Assembly: GCA_021234155.1 (NCBI GenBank)
Contig: JAJEKV010000001.1
Span: 19,732,558-19,796,557 of the forward strand
Length of the DNA stretch: 64,000 nucleotides
From: Isoetes taiwanensis
Taxonomy: Eukaryota > Streptophyta > Lycopodiopsida > Isoetales > Isoetaceae
Direction of reading: 5' to 3'
Shown one piece after another: positions 58,284-64,000 of the stretch. The stretch's first letter is position 1. Every line of letters begins with the position of its first letter. The notes beneath the pieces are model-generated. The model saw only the letters and a program-made list of their open reading frames with translations, searched no databases and was not told where the DNA came from. The position numbers and the translations under genes are program-made.

Positions 58284-61243
58284 ATGGCGCTGCCTGATCC
58301 CGACGGAAAACCCATTCCACAAATGCAGTTGAGCTCAATTTCTGGCCTCTACAACGACGATGGTGTTGACAAACATTGGAATCCTGAACATGAAGAAGAT
58401 GAACCTTAGCAGAATCCGAGATTCTCCTTCAATGGCAGCCTTTTCTGTTGAAGAATTGTTTTCTGATATCCCAGTTCCTCCTTGAGGGAAATCAAATCAC
58501 TCTTAGGCAGTGGTCGTTAGCGCGGTTTTGGGTGACTCTTCAGTATAATCACCCATAAGTTGAGCCTTACAGTGGGAAGTGATTCCGTCACTTAATGTAT
58601 CTTGTGCTTATTGTGATTTTTCTTTTATAAAGCTTTGACGACGCTTTTGCCGGTTAGTATCTGGAGTAAACCCTTCACTCCGACAAGAAAAACACTGTTA
58701 TTCAAACATGTGTTGTTGCCCGTTACGGCATTGCTTTTTAGTGGCCAGTATACTAATCTACGTTTCTAAAAGAATGGTTTTGTCTTGCGGCATTAATCCT
58801 GGACATGCAGGAGGATTTGGGACGTATTCGGTTTGGATCATAAGACTTATGATCTTATTGGAAAACCACCTTGGTAATAAAGGAGTATGCTAAAACCCTT
58901 CATTGATGGATTTTCTTGCGTTTATATTCACAGTGAGCCTGGGGTCTTTGTTCTTGTACCTCTTCAAAAGGTATGCATTGTTGAAACGCTTTTTTCCGTT
59001 TTGTCTCAGTGTATTTCTGCAGAGATGTTCATGCTCCTTTCATGCACAGATAATGATTCTCAAATACAAGCTTACTTATACTCCAAGCGGAACAGCAACA
59101 GCCGTTCTTATTAACAGTTTCCATACTCCACAAGGTGCCAAGATTGGTGAGGTAAAGTTCTCTCTTTAAGTACAGTTGATTCAAGTGATGACTACTTTGC
59201 GCAAGAGTTTATTCTAAACTAATGTGTTTACTTCTTTTATTATTTTGTGAAGCAAATAAAGTCATTGGGGAAAAGCTTGCTGTAGTTTTCTTTTGGTGCT
59301 TTTCAAGTGGTTCTTATATGGGCGAGGGGGATGCAACTTGTATTTTGATAGCTTTCCTTCTTTGGTTATTTTAAAGGCATATGAACAGGTTAAATTTCTG
59401 CCCAAGCCATGAATCCAGTATGACTCCTCTAAACACGATTTATGTCTTATGACTGTCTTTTTGCAGGTTTTACTTGATTTTAATTTTTGATATATAGGGC
59501 AGGAATGATTTGCCCACATATTGTCAATGTGTCTGTTTTGCTCGGTGCTATTGTTTCCTGGGGTTTTATGTGGCCCTTATTAATAACCGTGAAGGTGATT
59601 GGCACTCCTGCTAACTTGCCCGCAAGAGTTCAAACTTTGAAGGTCTATAATGGGTTACAAGGTACATTCATTTTATTTTATGTTCTAGTTCTATTTGCAT
59701 GTCAGTTAGGGGCTGGGCGCCTACCAAATTAAAAGTTTGTTGATGTACATGTGTTACTTTTAGGCGTTTTGTGGCCATTGCTTTATCCTGGAGATGGACT
59801 ATACAATTTTGTGAAGATATTTATTATTAGCGTAAAAGTCAATTTATCTTCAGTACTACAAGAGGAAAGCCCCCTACTGTGTTGGTGCTGAAAATTGTGA
59901 GTGTGCTCATGGTAGACGCTATTTAAGAAATGTATTAGAAACCGTGCGAAGAATCAATTATCAACAGTTTCGCACATGGTTTAAGAAATCCTACCCATTG
60001 AAGATACGTCACAGAGAAATATCTAGCAGCATAGCTTTAGTAAGAAAATGAATAAAATAGATTCTGGAATTGCATTGAAGAAGAAGGAAAATATGATGCA
60101 TAAAAACAGTCTGAACTGCATTGCAGTGACCAAAATGAGTCAGTTTGATGTGTGGCAGGATTTTGCCGCTGCTACACTGCGTTTTTCCTTCATCTTCGGT
60201 CATGACTATCATCTTCAATCTTATTTCCAATTTTTGTTCCGCCAATTTTTAAATTCAAGTATGGCTTGATAAACTGAATAGTGCATTGTTGCAGGTAATG
60301 TAGTGTGGAGGTACTGATGTCAATAGATGAAAGAAAAGGACAGCTTTTGCAAGACAGGATTCCAGTCTGTGGCAGCAGCAGGTTATGTTGCATTACATAC
60401 ATCTCACCTTGGTGTGTGATGCCACAGATTTTCCCACCACTAAAATGGTATTATGTGTTCATATGTTACATCTTGGCTCCCCTCGCTCTCGCATTTCGTG
60501 TGGATTGACAGATTGGAGCTTGGCATCTACCTAAGTGGAAAATTAGGTCTGTATTTGGCAGCATGGCCAGTCATGTATGCTTATTGCTGTGGGATTTCGA
60601 GGCTTGTAAGCATGATGTCCATTATTCCCTACAGCATCTGACCTTATGTAAAGACTTCAAAACTGGATATCTCACCTGCTCATCTCCCCACGCCTCTATG
60701 TTTGTAAGTCAACTGCTTGGAACTTTACTAGGATGCATAATGGCTCCCATCACATTCTGGATGTTTTGAAGGCGCTTTGACATTGAAATCCAGATGGCCA
60801 CACAAGGCTCCATATGCTGTAATCTATAGGCAGATGGTACAATTGGGGTGGCCCTGCTGATTCTCAGCTCTGCCCAGGCATTGCCTTCAACTTTGCTATG
60901 GGTTCTTTGCCTTTGCGATTATTGTTAATGCAATGCGTGATATCATACCCAAAATTTCTTAAATATATACCAATACCTATGGCAAATGGCTATTCCATTT
61001 TACATTGAGCTTACTTCACCATTGACATAAGCTTATAGGGACAGTCATTAGATTTGTTCTTGGCAGCTTTAAAACAGGCACCAGAGATTCATATGTTCCA
61101 GCTGTGGTTTCAGTTGATTTGTGGAGATGGAGGCATGGTCAGTGCCATCTGCAATTTTGGCACTTACAAAGGAACCTCCATTTGCATGATGTTTTATCCT
61201 TCAAAACGCGGCAGCCGTTCAAGAGAAGTTCCGCCATGTTTAA
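58284..61243 (+). CDS. Yellow Stripe-Like (YSL) metal-nicotianamine transporter gene
   Basis: This is an oligopeptide-transporter (OPT) family gene of the YSL type, which in plants moves Fe, Zn, Cu or Mn bound to nicotianamine or phytosiderophore across membranes. The ATG at 58284 opens [13 protein letters not shown]; later steps read '[14 protein letters not shown]', 'IPSLNVS', '[14 protein letters not shown]', 'GGFGTY', '[15 protein letters not shown]', '[20 protein letters not shown]', 'KSLGKSLA', '[20 protein letters not shown]', '[11 protein letters not shown]', '[11 protein letters not shown]', '[16 protein letters not shown]' and 'CGDG'. Probable introns with GT-AG ends are 58748-58810, 58971-59049, 59152-59252, 59389-59466 and 59662-59763, plus one or more before about 60298. 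Several single-base shifts break exons, so it is a pseudogene or the consensus is faulty. Coverage is close to full length. The C-terminus after 61200 is uncertain. Confidence 0.9.
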
Positions 61244-61367
61244 AAGAGTGTTATTGGGGTTGTACCAGGTTGTGCTTGTTTATACAGGAAGATATAGTTT
61301 ACCTTGTTGCGCTTTGCAATGTACAATAGCTTACCTTGTTACGCTTTTGTCATGCAATGTATGTAAC

Positions 61368-61373
61368 AATAAA
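61368..61373 (+). promoter_or_regulatory. Polyadenylation signal of the YSL gene
   Basis: AATAAA in 'gtaacaataaagtgtata' lies about 125 bases beyond the likely stop and is a good candidate 3' end signal. Confidence 0.6.
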
Positions 61374-61922
61374 GTGTATATAATAATCATTTTAACCTGC
61401 ATGAGTAGCTTTCAGCATTTATTTATTTGTTTCTTGTTCTTCATTATCCAGCTATCTAGCTTGCTATTATCAAGCCCCTTGACTTTGCAGTTTTGCAATC
61501 TCTATTCTGCCTTGCAAAATAAGGTCATTTCCATAGCATTCCACAAGAGGGGAGGGAGGTCTCTGCCAATCAGATTTTTGGCTATGGTGTCTATGGGATG
61601 ATATTTGAGTGATGGCTTGAAAATCTCTATTCGATTAGACGTGAGAAGGTTTGCAAATTATCTTGAGTATGATTTGGCAGTGGTTAACCGAGAAAGGGGG
61701 GGTTAGGCCTGAAGAAAAAAATTCTCGAGGCTGTGCTCCATGGTAGCGGTTAGGGTTTGAAGAAAATTTCAGGCTGTGCCCATGGTAGCTGCTGATGTAA
61801 AATGCGGGCGGCTTTCTCCTCAGTGCATGCCTGGGAGCTGTGTGTGCCCCTGAGTTTGAGAGAGGTGGGAGCCATGCCGGGCCGGGCCCACATGCTGATT
61901 TTGCTGCTTTGATTGAAGCTCC

Positions 61923-62546
61923 TCATATGGGATGCCAAATACAGTTCTTAATTCCGGTGGCGTGACTGCATAAAGAGTGGTGCGTGTTTCCTCGGCGGAT
62001 ACTGACCTCGTGTGGAGCCATGGTCGAAATTGCCTTCACAAGCAGTGTATTGCTTGATGTAGATATGTTTCTTCGTGATATCGGCTCGTGTGGTGTGTCC
62101 AAGGGATGTGTAGATGGCGAAGGCCTCCTGAGAGTAGTGCAGTTGTGATGCCGTGTCGCATGGAAAGGCTTCACACTCTCGGAGGATGTCAATATGTACA
62201 AAAAGTAGTATGTCAATATGCACAGAGCAGCTTTTGAAGAGGTTTCGCTTGCCCTCAAGGCTAACGATGGAGCCGGGATGCCTGGCGATTTCAGGTTGTA
62301 AATTCCCGCCTGTGGTCCCTGTTCTCGTGTAGACAAGGGCGTGGAATTCATCGGGAGCCTCATGCGTCGTTGGTCGTGGGAGAGAAGGTACTGTGTGCCT
62401 ACACCGCTTGGTGCGCCGCAGGTGGCTCCAAAGATTTCACTAATCGAGCCCCGGAGAGCTCCTCGCTTTTTGAAGACTGTGACTACCGGCAGTGCTTTTG
62501 TCGGGAATAAGAGGTTGCCGCGAGAAAGAGAGTTGCACAAGTCCAA
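61923..62546 (-). CDS. 207-codon ORF of unknown nature
   Basis: One of the two longest stop-free frames in the window, the only comparable one being the polypyrimidine artefact. It begins MDLCNSLSRGN and is Ser/Thr/His-rich with no motif I recognise. The plus strand is also open over part of the same region (62341-62592, Arg/Pro-rich), so the coding strand is undecided. The region is less A/T-rich than its flanks. It could be a transposon fragment or a non-conserved frame. Confidence 0.2.
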   Translation of the reverse strand: MDLCNSLSRGNLLFPTKALPVVTVFKKRGALRGSISEIFGATCGAPSGVGTQYLLSHDQRRMRLPMNSTPLSTREQGPQAGIYNLKSPGIPAPSLALRASETSSKAALCILTYYFLYILTSSESVKPFHATRHHNCTTLRRPSPSTHPLDTPHEPISRRNISTSSNTLLVKAISTMAPHEVSIRRGNTHHSLCSHATGIKNCIWHPI

Positions 62547-62623
62547 GAGCCCTCAAGCTTCGCAGAGAGACCCTCGGCCTCTTTTGATGTGAGTAAGTTA
62601 CCGCGGAGTATAGTGGAGGATAT

Positions 62624-62923
62624 ATGGATGAGATCTATAATCGTGTGCCGGGCCGATGTCACGCACGCTTCCGCTGGAATTTGTCAAATTTTGAAAAGAG
62701 GATCGACTTGACTATCTCCATGTCCAAAGGCGATTTAGGATTGCTCCACAAGCCCCCTCAGAAAGGTGTTGAATGCAAAATTGAAGAAATATCGTGTATA
62801 CTCATGCACTACTTCAACATGGAATTTGATATAGCCTGGAAGTTTGTTATATGCTTTGAAGTGTTGGCCAATGCCCGCTTGGAAACAACTTTATCATGGG
62901 AGAGCATTGTTTACTTTAAGTGA
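62624..62923 (+). CDS. 99-codon ORF, unidentified
   Basis: The frame starts MDEIYNRVPGRCH and ends at a stop just before an A/T-rich repeat-like stretch. The composition looks protein-like (Glu/Lys/Ile/Leu balanced), but I cannot assign it to a family. It may belong to the same element as the preceding region. Confidence 0.2.
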   Translation: MDEIYNRVPGRCHARFRWNLSNFEKRIDLTISMSKGDLGLLHKPPQKGVECKIEEISCILMHYFNMEFDIAWKFVICFEVLANARLETTLSWESIVYFK

Positions 62924-62929
62924 CAGTTT

Positions 62930-63480
62930 ACTAAATTGACGTTCCTTGAAACCGCATATATGGTTTGGTAAGCTATTGTTTAGTTTATGGCGGTCTTACT
63001 AAATTGATGTAGTTTGGCTTCTATGGTCGCCTTACTAAATTGATGCGTTCCACGTATAGCTTGGTAAAATAAGATGGTCAAATTCCAAATAATGTGACGT
63101 TTTGAACTTCAAATTCTCAAGGTTTGATGAGGTTCCTTAATGCTTTTACAAGGAGGAACCTATTTTCTTCCCTTTTTGAAAAACCGCTAAATAGAGTAAT
63201 ACGTGTTTATTAACAAAAGCTTTGTCTAACCCCGAGCATAAAGGTGTATCCCCATTAGCCGACCTAGCTTATGCACCACTCACGGCCCCAGCGTTTGCCA
63301 AGACCACCGCTTCTATGCACCTATGATGTGTTTTGGCCAGCTCAGGAAGAAGACAAACTAAATCAGGAAGAGGACAAATGAAATCTTGCCGAGGACAAAC
63401 TCGGGCCTACGAGGGGTATTCAAGCTTTGAATCCATCCGATTTGAGTTCCGTGCCCGTACATATCGCTGAAAATTCACGT
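62930..63480. other. Intergenic DNA with a short repeated phrase
   Basis: 'ttactaaattgatg' type phrases with 'tggtaa' recur three times at about 62930-63070. Nothing coding is recognised. Confidence 0.4.
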
Positions 63481-63621
63481 GAACTTTCTTCTGCAAATGT
63501 AATTTGATGATCTTGCGCGCAGCTGATTTCAGGGCTTTCCTCGGGCGCGGTGGGTGCTGTATCAGGTATTCTTTTGTTGTTAGGACCGCCGATTTGCTTT
63601 TCGTTTTAAATCTCGGCTATT

Positions 63622-63729
63622 ATGGCGCTAAGCAGCTTCTTCTTCCGGGTGCTCATAGCTTTCACTTCCTTCACCGCCAGCGTTGTGTGTGAGTCTCAGA
63701 AGCGACGCACAACTTTCGCCGTCTTTTGA
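63622..63729 (+). CDS. Possible gene start with signal peptide (35 codons, truncated or shifted)
   Basis: The ATG opens MALSSFFFRVLIAFTSF followed by TASVVCE, a typical signal peptide with a hydrophobic core and a small-residue cleavage site. The frame stops at 63729, but an overlapping frame stays open to 63967 near the window edge, so a single shift may separate a longer protein. The upstream leader is free of ATG for some distance. The family is unknown and the gene would continue past the window. Confidence 0.3.
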   Translation: MALSSFFFRVLIAFTSFTASVVCESQKRRTTFAVF

Positions 63730-64000
63730 GGATCCCGGGCAGATGAAGGAGGGGACTCTAGATTCTCTACAGATGATTTCCGCCGGGCTTGCCTCTACGC
63801 GGCCATGTTTCCTAAGTATTTCGCACTGTTTCATCATGCAAGGTCGATTGCATCTTCCGGTAATGCCTATTCCCCTGCTTCTCCACCTTCAAATTCTCCT
63901 CCTACCGCCTTTATCTTTGGAGTATGTTTTGCCATCGCCAACAAAACACACGAGAACGATTTGGTGAGTGGATTAAGAAAGACATGCCTTCAATTGCCAT

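Overview
The window looks like nuclear DNA of a land plant with a repeat-rich genome. The evidence is a multi-exon Yellow Stripe-Like (YSL) transporter gene, a Ty3/gypsy retrotransposon with an initiator-tRNA-Met-type primer binding site, fragments of plant-type LINE reverse transcriptase, and several long tandem arrays. I cannot place it more precisely. There are no operons, bacterial genes or CRISPR arrays. Almost every recognisable protein is interrupted by 1-2 base shifts. That fits old decayed elements, but since it also affects the YSL exons it may partly reflect an unpolished long-read consensus. Coordinates for protein domains are therefore approximate.

Layout. 1-7.8 kb: GC-rich tandem array of about 1.13-kb units. 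7.8-15.2 kb: simple-sequence and minisatellite blocks (polypyrimidine tract, ~105-bp repeat, ACGCC-rich block, GGCATGTTGGAGCC minisatellite, A-rich minisatellite) and a ~350-bp direct repeat pair. 15.3-15.96 kb: a possible gene 5' end. 16-21.4 kb: nothing recognised. 21.37-53.91 kb: one very large nested Ty3/gypsy element. It runs 5' LTR, PBS, a histone-like cassette (23.2-27.1), gag (27.6-28.57), protease (28.6-28.97), a 19.2-kb insertion bounded by inverted repeats (28.98-48.20), protease-RT linker, RT, RNase H and integrase (48.2-51.3), polypurine tract and 3' LTR. The inserted element holds a LINE RT remnant on the minus strand, a ~680-bp tandem array and a weak TNP2-like transposase segment. 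54.7-55.3 kb: a second LINE RT remnant, plus strand. 58.28-61.24 kb: the YSL gene with a polyadenylation signal. 61.7-64 kb: unassigned, with a small signal-peptide-like ORF near the end.

The most unusual part is 23.2-27.1 kb. Two successive units, each with a pair of similar palindromic boxes, a TATAAATA box and an ATG 111-118 bases after it, carry segments that match histones at their conserved positions and with near-normal spacing. Unit 1 holds an H3-like N-terminal tail, a weak H4-like segment and a clear divergent H3 core. Unit 2 holds H2B-like, H4-like and weaker H2A-like segments. All are far more divergent than ordinary plant core histones, all lie on the same strand, and all sit between the PBS and gag of the retrotransposon. 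Whether this is a captured host gene set, a transposon-carried cassette, or an endogenised viral-type histone locus cannot be settled from the sequence alone.
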